Source of the DNA: CAWCFV01 sp963794995
Lineage (GTDB): Bacteria > Actinomycetota > Actinomycetes > JACCUZ01
DNA: 64,000 bases
Reading direction: 5' to 3'
Assembly (NCBI GenBank): GCA_963794995.1
Contig: CAWCFV010000002.1
Span: forward strand, 124,001-188,000
The notes under the pieces are model-generated. The model made no database searches, was not told the DNA's origin, and saw nothing but the letters and a program-made list of their open reading frames with translations. A program made the position numbers and the translations under genes. The stretch's first letter is position 1, and every line of letters starts with the position of its first letter. This document shows positions 32,890-40,868 of this stretch, piece by piece.

Positions 32890-33976
32890 CGTCGTGGACG
32901 AGGTGGCCCGGCTGCACCGGGCCGGGCGCCGGTTCGCGCTGGCCACCGTCGTCGGAACCTGGCGCAGCGCGCCCCGGCAGCCCGGCGCGGCGATGGTGGT
33001 GTCGCCCGAGGGCGAGCCGGTGGGCAGCGTCAGCGGCGGCTGCGTCGAGGGCGCCGTCTACGAGCTGGCCCAGGAGGTCATGTCCGGGGGCGAGGCCGTG
33101 CTGGAGCGCTACGGCGTCAGCGACGACGACGCGTTCGCCGTCGGCCTCACCTGCGGTGGCATCATCGACGTCTTCGTCGAGCCGGTCGACTCCGCGACCT
33201 TCCCCGAGCTGCCGGACGTCGTCGCGTCGGTGACCGCGCACGAGCCGGTCGCCGTGGCGACCGTGGTCGCGGGTCCGGGGAACGTCGGCGCCCACCTTGT
33301 CGTGTGGCCGGACCGCGCGGCCGGCGGACTGGGTACGGCCCGTCTCGACGACGCGGTGGTCGCCGACGTGCGCGGAATGCTCGACCACGGCGCGACAGGG
33401 CTCGTGCACATCGGCCCCGACGGGGAGCGCCGGCAGGACGAGCTGAGCGTCTTCGTGCAGTCGTTCTCGCCGCCGCCCCGGATGCTGGTGTTCGGGGCGA
33501 TCGACTTCGCCGCCGCGGTGGCGCGGGTCGGGAAGTTCCTGGGCTTCCACGTGACCGTCTGCGACGCGCGCGGCACCTTCGCGACCCGCCGCCGCTTCCC
33601 CGACGCCGACGAGGTCGTCGTCGAGTGGCCGCACCGCTACCTCGCGTCCCAGCCGGTCGACGGCCGGACGGTGATCTGCGTGCTCACCCACGACCCGAAG
33701 TTCGACGTGCCGCTGCTCGAGGTCGCGCTGCGCACCGACGCCGCCTACATCGGGGCGATGGGCAGCCGGCGTACCCACGACGACCGGCTGGCCCGGCTGC
33801 GCGACGAGGGCGTCAGCGAGGAGACGCTGAGCCGGCTGTCCTCGCCGATCGGGCTGGACATCGGCGCCCGGACGCCGGAGGAGACCGCGGTGTCGATCGC
33901 CGCCGAGATCGTCGCGCACAGGTGGGGCGGGACCGGCGTGCGCCTGGGTGCCACCGAGGGGCCGATCCACCGGTGA
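32882..33976 (+). CDS. XdhC/CoxI-family molybdenum hydroxylase maturation factor
   Basis: A 364-residue XdhC/CoxI-type protein. The N-terminal part has GTWRSAPRQPGAAMVVSPEG and SVSGGCVEGAVYELAQE (CoxI signature); the C-terminal Rossmann part has PPPRMLVFGAIDFAAAVARV, TVCDARGTFATRRRFP and YIGAMGSRRTHDDR. Such factors bind and sulfurate or insert the molybdenum cofactor into xanthine-dehydrogenase-type enzymes. Two GTG starts compete; GTG 32882 overlaps coxE by eight bases. A MocA-like gene follows with a GTGA overlap, giving a coupled maturation operon. Confidence 0.93.
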   Translation: MHDVVDEVARLHRAGRRFALATVVGTWRSAPRQPGAAMVVSPEGEPVGSVSGGCVEGAVYELAQEVMSGGEAVLERYGVSDDDAFAVGLTCGGIIDVFVEPVDSATFPELPDVVASVTAHEPVAVATVVAGPGNVGAHLVVWPDRAAGGLGTARLDDAVVADVRGMLDHGATGLVHIGPDGERRQDELSVFVQSFSPPPRMLVFGAIDFAAAVARVGKFLGFHVTVCDARGTFATRRRFPDADEVVVEWPHRYLASQPVDGRTVICVLTHDPKFDVPLLEVALRTDAAYIGAMGSRRTHDDRLARLRDEGVSEETLSRLSSPIGLDIGARTPEETAVSIAAEIVAHRWGGTGVRLGATEGPIHR

Positions 33977-34545
33977 CACGGGTCGCCGGGCTGGTGCTCG
34001 CCGCCGGCGCCGGCCGGCGGCTCGGCCGGCCCAAGGCCCAGGTCGAGATCGGTGGGCAGACCCTGCTCGAGCGGGCGGTACGCGCGCTGCGCGACGGCGG
34101 GGCCGACCCGGTCGTGGTGGTGGCCGGGGCGCAGGCCCTGCAGGCCGACGGCGCCGACGTGGTCGTCAACCCCGCCTGGCAGTCCGGCATGGGCTCGTCG
34201 CTGCGGGTGGGCCTGGCGGCGCTGGACGAGCGAGCCGCCGGTGAGGCGGCCGTGCTGATGGTCGTCGACACCCCGGGCGTCGGGTCCGAGGTCGTCCGCC
34301 GGCTCCTGGCGGCGTACCGCCAGGGCGCGAGCGTGGCCGTGGCGACCTATGACGGGCAGCGGCGCAACCCGGTGCTGCTCGCGCGCGAGCACTGGGCCGA
34401 GGCGGCGCGGCTGGCCGTGGGCGACGTCGGCGCCCGGGCGTTCCTCACGGCGCGCCCGAGCCTGGTGACGGCGGTGGAGTGCGGGGACGTCGGAGACCCC
34501 GCCGACCTCGACACCGAGCAGGACCTGGACCGCCTGGGCGGCTGA
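33973..34545 (+). CDS. MocA/MobA-like nucleotidyltransferase
   Basis: A 190-residue protein starting VAGLVLAAGAGRRLGRPKAQ, the G-x-G nucleotide loop of MobA/MocA-type nucleotidyltransferases that build molybdopterin cytosine or guanine dinucleotide. Downstream it has VVNPAWQSGMGSSLRVGL and VLMVVDTPGVGSEVVRRL (acidic metal site). It is one GTGA overlap after xdhC, which supports a role in cofactor preparation for the CoxMSL enzyme. CTP specificity cannot be settled from sequence. The C-terminal DLDTEQDLDRL is the usual family end. Confidence 0.85.
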   Translation: MTRVAGLVLAAGAGRRLGRPKAQVEIGGQTLLERAVRALRDGGADPVVVVAGAQALQADGADVVVNPAWQSGMGSSLRVGLAALDERAAGEAAVLMVVDTPGVGSEVVRRLLAAYRQGASVAVATYDGQRRNPVLLAREHWAEAARLAVGDVGARAFLTARPSLVTAVECGDVGDPADLDTEQDLDRLGG

Positions 34546-34553
34546 CCGGGTCG

Positions 34554-35003
34554 CTACTGGACGCAGAACTCGTTGCCCTCGGGGTCGGCCATCGTCGTGT
34601 GGAACGCGCCCGGCTCGTCGACCTGGTAGAGCGCGCGCGCCCCGAGCGCCGTGAGCCGCCGCACCTCGGCGTCGATGTGGTCCCGGCCCACGTTCACGTC
34701 CAGGTGCATCCGGATCTTCACGCTCCTGGGCTCCTCGACGTGCTGGCAGAGCATCCGGGCGGCGCCGCCCAGCTCGCGGATGGCGTCGTGCTCGGGGTGC
34801 CTGAGCGCCTCCACGGTGCGCCAGGCCAGCTCGCCGTCGATCTCGACGACGTCGTCCTCGGTGGCGATGCCCTGGTCGAGGAGGCCGCGGATCATCGCGG
34901 TGTGGCGCTCGACGACCCAGCCCAGGGCCGCGGCCCAGAAGGCCGCCTGGGCGTGCGGGTCCGCGCAGTCGAGGGTGAACTGGACGTTGGTCACTCGGCT
35001 CAT
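34554..35003 (-). CDS. VOC-family protein (glyoxalase-like)
   Basis: A 149-residue VOC-fold protein: TNVQFTLDCADPHAQAAFWA, WVVERHTAMIRGLL, KIRMHLDVNVGRDHIDAEVR and the typical ending ADPEGNEFCVQ. His and Glu residues for metal binding are retained. Function unknown. It starts in a four-base overlap (ATGA) with the end of the upstream MFS gene on the same strand, so it is probably co-transcribed with that exporter, as resistance-type VOC genes sometimes are. Confidence 0.82.
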   Translation of the reverse strand: MSRVTNVQFTLDCADPHAQAAFWAAALGWVVERHTAMIRGLLDQGIATEDDVVEIDGELAWRTVEALRHPEHDAIRELGGAARMLCQHVEEPRSVKIRMHLDVNVGRDHIDAEVRRLTALGARALYQVDEPGAFHTTMADPEGNEFCVQ

Positions 35004-36259
35004 GCCGACATGGTGCCCCGTCCCACCGACTGCTCGGCAAGCCTGCCGGGCCGCAGCGCGGGGACCAGGGACAGCTGGAGCAGCGCGACGACCAGCAGGC
35101 CGGCGAAGGGCAGCGTGAAGCTCCCCGTCCTGTCGTGCACGGCGCCGAAGGCCAACGGCCCCAGTGACGCCGTCGAGTACGACACGAGGAAGACCAGTGC
35201 CGACAGGCGGGCGGAGGCAGCCGGGGTGGGCGCGTAGTCGACCAGCTTCACCAGGCCCAGCGCGAAGCCGCCGCCCTGGCCGAAGGCCAGCAGCAGGATC
35301 CACACCACCGGGGCGGCCTCGGGCGCGAACGCGATCCCCGCCAGCCCGCCGAGCGTGCAGACCAGCGCGGCGGCGACCAGCGGACGCCGGTCGGTCAGCC
35401 GGTCGGCCAGCGCCGGCCCGGCGACCCCGGTCACGAGCTGGGCGATGCTCCAGAGCGACAGCAGCAGGCCCGCGTCGCGCGCCGTCCACCCGTGCGACTC
35501 GTAGGCCGGCGGGATCCACGCGATCTGGGAGTAGAAGCCGAGCGACTGGAGCGCCAGGTAGCCGGCCAGCAGCCAGGTGGTGGCGCTGCGGTACGGCAGC
35601 GCGGCGCGGCGTTGCTCGTCGGCGGCGTCGGGGTCGACGTGCCGGTTCACCCGGCGGACGACGGGCAGCCACACCGCGAGGCCGAGCGCGGCGAGCAGCG
35701 ACCACAGCGACAGCGACCGCTGCCAGGAGCCGAGGACGTCGGCCAGGGGCACCGCGAGCGCCGAGGACGTCGCCGCCCCGACCATCATCGCGAGCAGGTA
35801 GACCCCGGTCATGGTCCCGGAGCGCCCGGCGAAGAACTCCTTGACGATGCCGGGCAGCACCGTCCCCGCCAGCGCGATGCCGACACCGATGAGGAACGTG
35901 CTGGCCAGCAGCACCGGGAGCAGCTCGCCCGCCAGGCGCGAGAGCTGGCCCACCAGCAGCAGGACCAGCGCCCACCCCACGGTGGCCTCCCGCCCGACCC
36001 GGCGCGCCAGCACCTGGGCGACCGGCGCGAACAGGCCCATGCACAGGACCGGCAGGGTGGTGAGCAGCCCGGCCACGGCACCGGACAGGGCGAGGTCGTC
36101 CTGGACGGTGCGCACCAGGGGCGGCAGGGCGGCAAGCGCGGCCCGCAGGTTGAGCGCGACGAGGAAGATGGTGAAGGCCAGGCGGCCCAGGGGGAGCAGC
36201 GGCCGCGCCGCGGCCGGGACGGCGGCGGGGGTGGCGTCGGTCGCGCGCGGCTCGGACAT
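35000..36259 (-). CDS. MFS transporter, CynX/NimT type
   Basis: A 419-residue major facilitator with 12 predicted helices. Markers are LRAALAALPPLVRTVQDDLA, LTTLPVLCMGLFAPVAQVLA and RRVGREATVGWALVL in helices 1-3, and LGFYSQIAWIPPAYESHGW near helix 7. These match the CynX/NimT cyanate and 2-nitroimidazole transporter branch. The substrate is unknown; cyanate would fit the neighbouring carbamoyl chemistry but this is speculation. The ATG has a GAGACT eight bases before it. A VOC gene is coupled to its stop. Confidence 0.82.
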   Translation of the reverse strand: MSEPRATDATPAAVPAAARPLLPLGRLAFTIFLVALNLRAALAALPPLVRTVQDDLALSGAVAGLLTTLPVLCMGLFAPVAQVLARRVGREATVGWALVLLLVGQLSRLAGELLPVLLASTFLIGVGIALAGTVLPGIVKEFFAGRSGTMTGVYLLAMMVGAATSSALAVPLADVLGSWQRSLSLWSLLAALGLAVWLPVVRRVNRHVDPDAADEQRRAALPYRSATTWLLAGYLALQSLGFYSQIAWIPPAYESHGWTARDAGLLLSLWSIAQLVTGVAGPALADRLTDRRPLVAAALVCTLGGLAGIAFAPEAAPVVWILLLAFGQGGGFALGLVKLVDYAPTPAASARLSALVFLVSYSTASLGPLAFGAVHDRTGSFTLPFAGLLVVALLQLSLVPALRPGRLAEQSVGRGTMSA

Positions 36260-36320
36260 GGCCGGCCAGTCTCTCAGCCGGTCGGCGGCGCGTGGCGTGG
36301 GCGGCTGCCCGGAGGCCCTC

Positions 36321-36333
36321 TACGGTGGGGGGA
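36321..36333 (+). promoter_or_regulatory. Leaderless promoter -10 of the PP2C gene
   Basis: TACGGT (36321-36326), six bases, ATG 36333. The spacer is all G but does not form a usual Shine-Dalgarno distance. Confidence 0.45.
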
Positions 36334-36974
36334 TGCAGGTCGCAGCGCGCACCGAGGTGGGGCACGTCCGGGCGCGCAACGAGGATGCGCTGCTGGTGGC
36401 GGGCGACGAGGGACTGCTCGTGGTCTGCGACGGGCTGGGCGGCCACCCGGCCGGCGACCTCGCCAGCGCCGCTGCGGTCGAGCGACTGCGTGCGGACGCC
36501 GGTGCGGCGGTGTCCTCCCCGCAGGCGCTGGTCGACGCGCTGTCCGCGGCGCACGACGCGGTCGTCGAGCTGGCCGGTCAGGACCCGGAGCGCACCGGGA
36601 TGGCGACCACCGTCGTCGCGGCCGCCGTGGGCAACGGCTCGGTCGTCGTCGCGCACGTGGGCGACAGCCGGGCATACCTGCTGACACCCGACGCGAGGCT
36701 GCAGCAGGTGACCCAGGACCACGGCATGGGCGGCTACATCTCCCAGGCCCTGGGGCTGGACCGCGGGGTGGAGCCCGACGTCGTCGAGCTGGTGACGCCG
36801 CCGGGCAGCCGGCTGCTGCTGTGCTCCGACGGCCTCACCAACATGGTCGACCCGGAGGCCATCGCCACCCTGCTCGGCTCCGGCGACGCCGAGAAGGCGT
36901 GCGACGCGCTCGTCGAGGAGGCCCTCGACCGGGGCGGCATCGACAACGTCACGGTGGTCGTCGCCGCGTTCTGA
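36333..36974 (+). CDS. PP2C-type serine/threonine protein phosphatase
   Basis: A 213-residue soluble PP2C (PPM) phosphatase. The metal motifs are intact: EVGHVRARNEDALLV, VVCDGLGGHPAGDLA, TTVVAAAVGNGSV, AHVGDSRAYLL, VTQDHGMGG, LCSDGLTNMV and DNVTVVVAA. It has no transmembrane or kinase neighbour, so its target kinase is elsewhere. Short PP2Cs like this resemble PstP's catalytic domain without the anchor. It is leaderless by the -10 spacing. It is convergent with allG and its stop is three bases from the allG stop. Confidence 0.93.
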   Translation: MQVAARTEVGHVRARNEDALLVAGDEGLLVVCDGLGGHPAGDLASAAAVERLRADAGAAVSSPQALVDALSAAHDAVVELAGQDPERTGMATTVVAAAVGNGSVVVAHVGDSRAYLLTPDARLQQVTQDHGMGGYISQALGLDRGVEPDVVELVTPPGSRLLLCSDGLTNMVDPEAIATLLGSGDAEKACDALVEEALDRGGIDNVTVVVAAF

Positions 36975-36977
36975 GCC

Positions 36978-38402
36978 TCAGGTCGTCAGCGGCGGTGCGA
37001 GCCCGGCCAGCGCGGCGACCGCCTCGGGGAAGATCGCCGCGGGCGGGTTGACCAGGCCGGCGCCCACCTGGCCGGTGCCCGCCACCCTGCCGGCCATGCC
37101 GGTGTTGATGTGCGGCAGGATCCCCGTGCGCGTCACCAGGGCGGCGTCGATGCCCGTGGGTGTGCCGCGGAACCCGAGCACCGGCACCTGGTAGGTCGGG
37201 TTCTCGGTCAGCGTGATCTCGTACATGAGCCGGGTCGCCTCGATGGCGTCGGCGACCTCGCCGCCGACGAACTTCACGATCGCCGGTGCGGCCGCCATGG
37301 CGAAGCCGCCGATGCCGCCCGTCTCGGTGATGGCGGAGTCGCCGATGTCGGGGTTCGCGTCGTCCGGCCCGAACGCGCCGAGGAACAGGCCGTCAGGTGT
37401 GTTCGCCGGGCCGGTGAACCACCGGTCGCCCGTGCCGGACACCTGGATGCCGAAGTCGGTGCCGTTGCGCGCCATCGCCACCACGAGCGAGGAGCCTGGC
37501 ACGTCGCGGGCCGCGTCGGTGGCCAGCTTGCACGCCGGCATGCCGAGGTTGAGGAAGAAGTGGTCGTTGCCGCCGACGAAGCGCACGGCCTCGGCGACCT
37601 CGCTCGTCGCTGCTCCGGAGTCGATGAGGTCGGGAAGCACCTCGCGCAGGAACATCAGCGTGCCGGCGCGGTTGCGGTTGTGCCCCTCGTCGCCCATCTG
37701 CAGCATCTGCGCGGCGATCGCCTTGACGTCGACCGGGCCGTGGGACCGCACGGCGGTCTGCAGCAGCGGCCCCAGGACGGCCGACATCCACCGCAGCCGC
37801 TCGACGACCTCCGGCCCGTACGCGCCGTAGCGAAGCACCTTGCCCAGACCCTCGTTGAGCGAGCACCAGGCCGTGCCTCCGTGCACGGGGTCACGCAGCT
37901 CGAACATCCACATCGACGGGGTCACCACGCCCGCCATCGGGCCCACCGTGCCGTGGTGGTGGCAGGGGTCGAGGGAGACGCCGTCACCCTTCTCCAGGGC
38001 CGCCTCGGCCTCCTCGGGCGTCGCGGCGAGCCCCTCCAGGAGCATCGCCCCGACCAGGGCGCCGCGCAGGGGTCCGGAGGCCCGGTCCCACCCGATCGGC
38101 GGGCCGGCGTGCAGGAACTCCCCGGCACCGAGACCGAGCGCCTCGGCGGCCGGCCGGACGTCGACCAGCTCGGCGCCGGCGGCAACCATCCGGGCGACGG
38201 CGGTGCTGTTGGCCGTGGGACGCCGGGGGTCGGCGAGCACCCGGGCGAGGTGCTGCTCGACGCCGGCGTCGCCGAGCGGCGGGCGCCACTCGACCTGGGT
38301 GACCGGCACGGCCTGCGCGGCGAGGGCGTCGGAGAACATCTGGGCGCCGGCCGCGACGACCCGTGGCGCGCCGTCCAGCAGGCTCGTCGTGGGGGCGGTC
38401 AC
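36978..38402 (-). CDS. allG: AllG/YlbE-like DUF1116 subunit of oxamate carbamoyltransferase
   Basis: A 474-residue DUF1116 protein of family length. In E. coli the genes fdrA, ylbE and ylbF (renamed allF, allG, allH) encode oxamate transcarbamylase, which turns oxamate and carbamoyl phosphate into oxalurate, and vice versa at the end of allantoin degradation. Recognisable segments are MWMFELRDPVHGGTAWCSLN, GDEGHNRNRAGTLMFLREVL, FVGGNDHFFLNLGMPACKLA and DSAITETGGIGGFAMAAAP. The GTG start shares GTGA with the reconstructed end of allF. No carbamate kinase lies beside it, unlike in the E. coli locus. Confidence 0.85.
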   Translation of the reverse strand: MTAPTTSLLDGAPRVVAAGAQMFSDALAAQAVPVTQVEWRPPLGDAGVEQHLARVLADPRRPTANSTAVARMVAAGAELVDVRPAAEALGLGAGEFLHAGPPIGWDRASGPLRGALVGAMLLEGLAATPEEAEAALEKGDGVSLDPCHHHGTVGPMAGVVTPSMWMFELRDPVHGGTAWCSLNEGLGKVLRYGAYGPEVVERLRWMSAVLGPLLQTAVRSHGPVDVKAIAAQMLQMGDEGHNRNRAGTLMFLREVLPDLIDSGAATSEVAEAVRFVGGNDHFFLNLGMPACKLATDAARDVPGSSLVVAMARNGTDFGIQVSGTGDRWFTGPANTPDGLFLGAFGPDDANPDIGDSAITETGGIGGFAMAAAPAIVKFVGGEVADAIEATRLMYEITLTENPTYQVPVLGFRGTPTGIDAALVTRTGILPHINTGMAGRVAGTGQVGAGLVNPPAAIFPEAVAALAGLAPPLTT

Positions 38403-38415
38403 CGGTCGGCTCCCG

Positions 38416-39933
38416 TCACCAGCGCGACGGCGTGCCGGGCAGCTGCCGCGTTGGACAGGAACACCGCGGCGCCCGCGGCGTGCAGCGCTCGGCCTGGCGT
38501 CCCGGGTCCTGAGGGTCGTCGGCCGCGGCACAGAGCGAGACCACGACGGCGAGCTCCCGGCCGGCCGTGCGGGCCGACTCCCGGGCGGCGGCCAGGGCGG
38601 GCGCGAGCTCAGCCGCCGGGTCGGGGTGGGCGCCGTGGCCGAGCACGACGTCGAGCAGCAGGACACCGGTGTCGGGGTCCGCGGCCTCGACCGCGATCCG
38701 GTCGACCCGGCTGCGCTGGTCGATCATCGGGTGCGCGCGGCCCTGGGTGAGGGCGTCGTCGCCGAGGTCGAGCATCGTGTGCCCCACCGACGCGAGGTCC
38801 GGGGCCAGCGCCCACTCCGGGCGCAGGGGGATGTTCGAGCGGACCTCGCCCAGCGCGGCGGCGGCGATCACCATCGCCTCGTCGCACAGGGTTCCGCCGG
38901 CGAAGAGCCCGCGCAGGGCGCTGCCGGCGCCGGGGGCCGTCTCCTGGCCCCACGTCCGCGGTGCGTCCCACGTCCCGCCCACGGCCTCGACCGCGCGCGC
39001 GGCGACCGTGGTGAGGTCGTCCTGGCCCTCGCCCAGGAGGGCGAGCAGCACCGGCGTGCCCAGCGTGCCGGCGTACGCCGTGATGTCGGTCGCCACGGCG
39101 GCGTCCGGCGGCTTCGAGACCAGCACGACCAGCTCGGTCGCCGGGTCGGCGTCGAGCAGGGCGAGCGCGGCCCGGGTGGAGCGGCCCCCGACCGCTGCCG
39201 AGAGGTCGCGGCCCCCGACGCCGAGGCAGTGGCTGACGCCCACCTCGCGGGTGTCGAGCAGGCACATGAGCTGTTGCGCGCCGGTGCCGCTGGCAGCGAC
39301 GAGGCCGACCGGTCCCGGACGCACCGCGTTGGCGAAGCCGAGGCCGACGCCGCCGACGACGGCGGTGCCGCAGTCGGGCCCCATGACGAGCAGCCCCCGG
39401 GCGGCGGCCTCGTCCTTGAGCCGGATCTCCTGCTCGACCGGGACGTTGTCGCTGAACACGAGGACCGACAGGCCGGCTCCCAGCGCGTCCATGGCCTCGG
39501 TGAAGGCGTGCGGGCCGGGGACCGAGACGAGCGCGAGGTCGGCGCCGCCCGCGCGACGCACCGCGGACCCGAACGAGCGCGGCGCGGGCTCGTCCCCGAA
39601 ACTGCTGCCACCACCCGCTGACGCCGCCGCCAGCGCCTGCTCGAGGGCTGCCGTGGCGCGGGCCAGCGCGTCGTCGTCCGCGGCCCGGATCGCGACCACC
39701 AGGTCGTTCGGCCCGGCGCCGTCCGGCAGGGTGAACCCCATGCCGCGCATCAGGTCGAGGTTCAGCTCGGTGGCCATCGCGACCTGCGCCGCAGCCACGC
39801 CGTCGACGGCGGAGACGTCGCGGCTGACCAGCATCAGGCTCACCGAGTCGACGTAGGTGCCCGGCCGTACCTCGACGACATCGCGGGTGCCGCGGGGGCG
39901 CGTCTCGGTGGTGCGGGTCTCGGTGGTGCTCAT
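38416..39933 (-). CDS. allF: AllF/FdrA-like subunit, C-terminus altered by a one-base deletion
   Basis: A 505-residue FdrA-like protein with the succinyl-CoA-synthetase-alpha-like fold: LLVMGPDCGTAVVGGVGLGF, VGLVAASGTGAQQLMCLLDT, GVSHCLGVGGRDLSAAVGGR. After residue about 481 the reading frame breaks: the expected end (LHAAGAAVFLSNAAAARHAVA) is in another frame, restored by adding one base at about 38485-38487. The repaired frame would stop at 38399 in a GTGA overlap with allG. As written it stops early at 38416 with an unrelated Arg/Pro-rich tail of about 20 residues. The core is intact, so activity might survive; a sequencing error is plausible. Confidence 0.85.
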   Translation of the reverse strand: MSTTETRTTETRPRGTRDVVEVRPGTYVDSVSLMLVSRDVSAVDGVAAAQVAMATELNLDLMRGMGFTLPDGAGPNDLVVAIRAADDDALARATAALEQALAAASAGGGSSFGDEPAPRSFGSAVRRAGGADLALVSVPGPHAFTEAMDALGAGLSVLVFSDNVPVEQEIRLKDEAAARGLLVMGPDCGTAVVGGVGLGFANAVRPGPVGLVAASGTGAQQLMCLLDTREVGVSHCLGVGGRDLSAAVGGRSTRAALALLDADPATELVVLVSKPPDAAVATDITAYAGTLGTPVLLALLGEGQDDLTTVAARAVEAVGGTWDAPRTWGQETAPGAGSALRGLFAGGTLCDEAMVIAAAALGEVRSNIPLRPEWALAPDLASVGHTMLDLGDDALTQGRAHPMIDQRSRVDRIAVEAADPDTGVLLLDVVLGHGAHPDPAAELAPALAAARESARTAGRELAVVVSLCAAADDPQDPGRQAERCTPRAPRCSCPTRQLPGTPSRW

Positions 39934-40688
39934 GCGGCCTCCGGCAGGGGGACGGGGTGTCGGGTCGAGGTCGTGGCGGCGAGCAGGAGCCCGCGGGCGA
40001 GGGCTGCGCCGGAGGTGTGTCCCACCGCGAGCAGCCCGGGCAGGGACGTCGCGAGCGCGTCGTCGGGGCCGTGGCCGGCCAGGGCGTCGGCGACGGCGAC
40101 CACCGCGGGGGCGGCCAGCCCGTCGGCCGCCAGCCGCAGCAGCTCGCCGGAGAGCCAGGTGGTGCGGGCGGGCGCGTGCCGGGCCACGGCGGCGGCCAGC
40201 GGGCCGCGCAGGTCGGGGCGGCCGGCCAGCCCCACGAGCAGCCCGGCCAGCAGGTCGTCGCCGGCCGGCGTCAGGCCGGGGCCGAGCCCGAGCATCGAGC
40301 GGGCCAGCGCATCCCAGCCGTCCTGGCGCCGGGCGTCGCCGTGGTGACCGGGCGACGGGGGCCGGGCGTCGCGGGGGGAGGCCGGCCGCCACCAGCGGGC
40401 CGTCCGGACCCGCAGCGGGCCGAGCGTCAGGGTGCCGTCGAGCGCGGTGACCGGGTCGCCGACCCGCACGCCGCCGAACGGCCCCGCCGCCGGGGGGACG
40501 CCCAGCAGCACCGCGCAGGGCAGCCGCAGCCCGCCGGTGGCCTCCACGGCGACCAGCCGCCCGTCGAGCTCGGCGTAGACGCAGGCACCGAGCACGGCCC
40601 TCACCCGGCCCTGCGCGGCAGCACCCGCGAGCAGCGGTCGCAGGGCTGTCGGCGCGGCGCCGGGCAGCGCGGGCGGGGGAGTCGCCAT
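39930..40688 (-). CDS. allH: AllH/YlbF-like DUF2877 subunit of oxamate carbamoyltransferase
   Basis: A 252-residue DUF2877 protein. The diagnostic segment is SMLGLGPGLTPAGDDLLAGL near residue 133, with LSGELLRLAADGLAAPAVV later. DUF2877 (YlbF) pairs with FdrA and DUF1116 in the AllFGH enzyme. Its order here, allH-allF-allG, is a polycistronic run with ATGA and GTGA overlaps, which argues for a stoichiometric complex. The start ATG 40688 has TACGGT six bases upstream and no Shine-Dalgarno. It faces the NCS2 permease gene across a 180-base intergenic region containing an inverted repeat. Confidence 0.85.
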   Translation of the reverse strand: MATPPPALPGAAPTALRPLLAGAAAQGRVRAVLGACVYAELDGRLVAVEATGGLRLPCAVLLGVPPAAGPFGGVRVGDPVTALDGTLTLGPLRVRTARWWRPASPRDARPPSPGHHGDARRQDGWDALARSMLGLGPGLTPAGDDLLAGLLVGLAGRPDLRGPLAAAVARHAPARTTWLSGELLRLAADGLAAPAVVAVADALAGHGPDDALATSLPGLLAVGHTSGAALARGLLLAATTSTRHPVPLPEAA

Positions 40689-40700
40689 CCCGCGACCGTA
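40688..40700 (-). promoter_or_regulatory. Leaderless promoter -10 of the allHFG operon
   Basis: Minus strand TACGGT (40700-40695), six bases, ATG 40688. Confidence 0.5.
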
Positions 40701-40719
40701 ACGCCTCGCGCGGGGCGCG

Positions 40720-40753
40720 CCGTCGCCTTGGAGGAACCCGACAAAGGCGACGG
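40720..40753. promoter_or_regulatory. Perfect inverted repeat between allH and the permease gene
   Basis: CCGTCGCCTT (40720-40729) and AAGGCGACGG (40744-40753) are exact complements separated by 14 bases, placed about 20 bases upstream of the allH -10. A third GTCGCC occurs at about 40764. Because both flanking genes point away from it, it cannot be a terminator. A regulator operator for this nitrogen locus is the simplest reading. Confidence 0.6.
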
Positions 40754-40868
40754 GGCCGTTTCTGTCGCCGATGATCAGCGCGAGATCCCACACCCGGCGG
40801 CCCGGATGGGCCACCCTGCTCCCGGGTGGCGTGTGCCACACGGGACGACGATCGGCCTGGAGGACACG

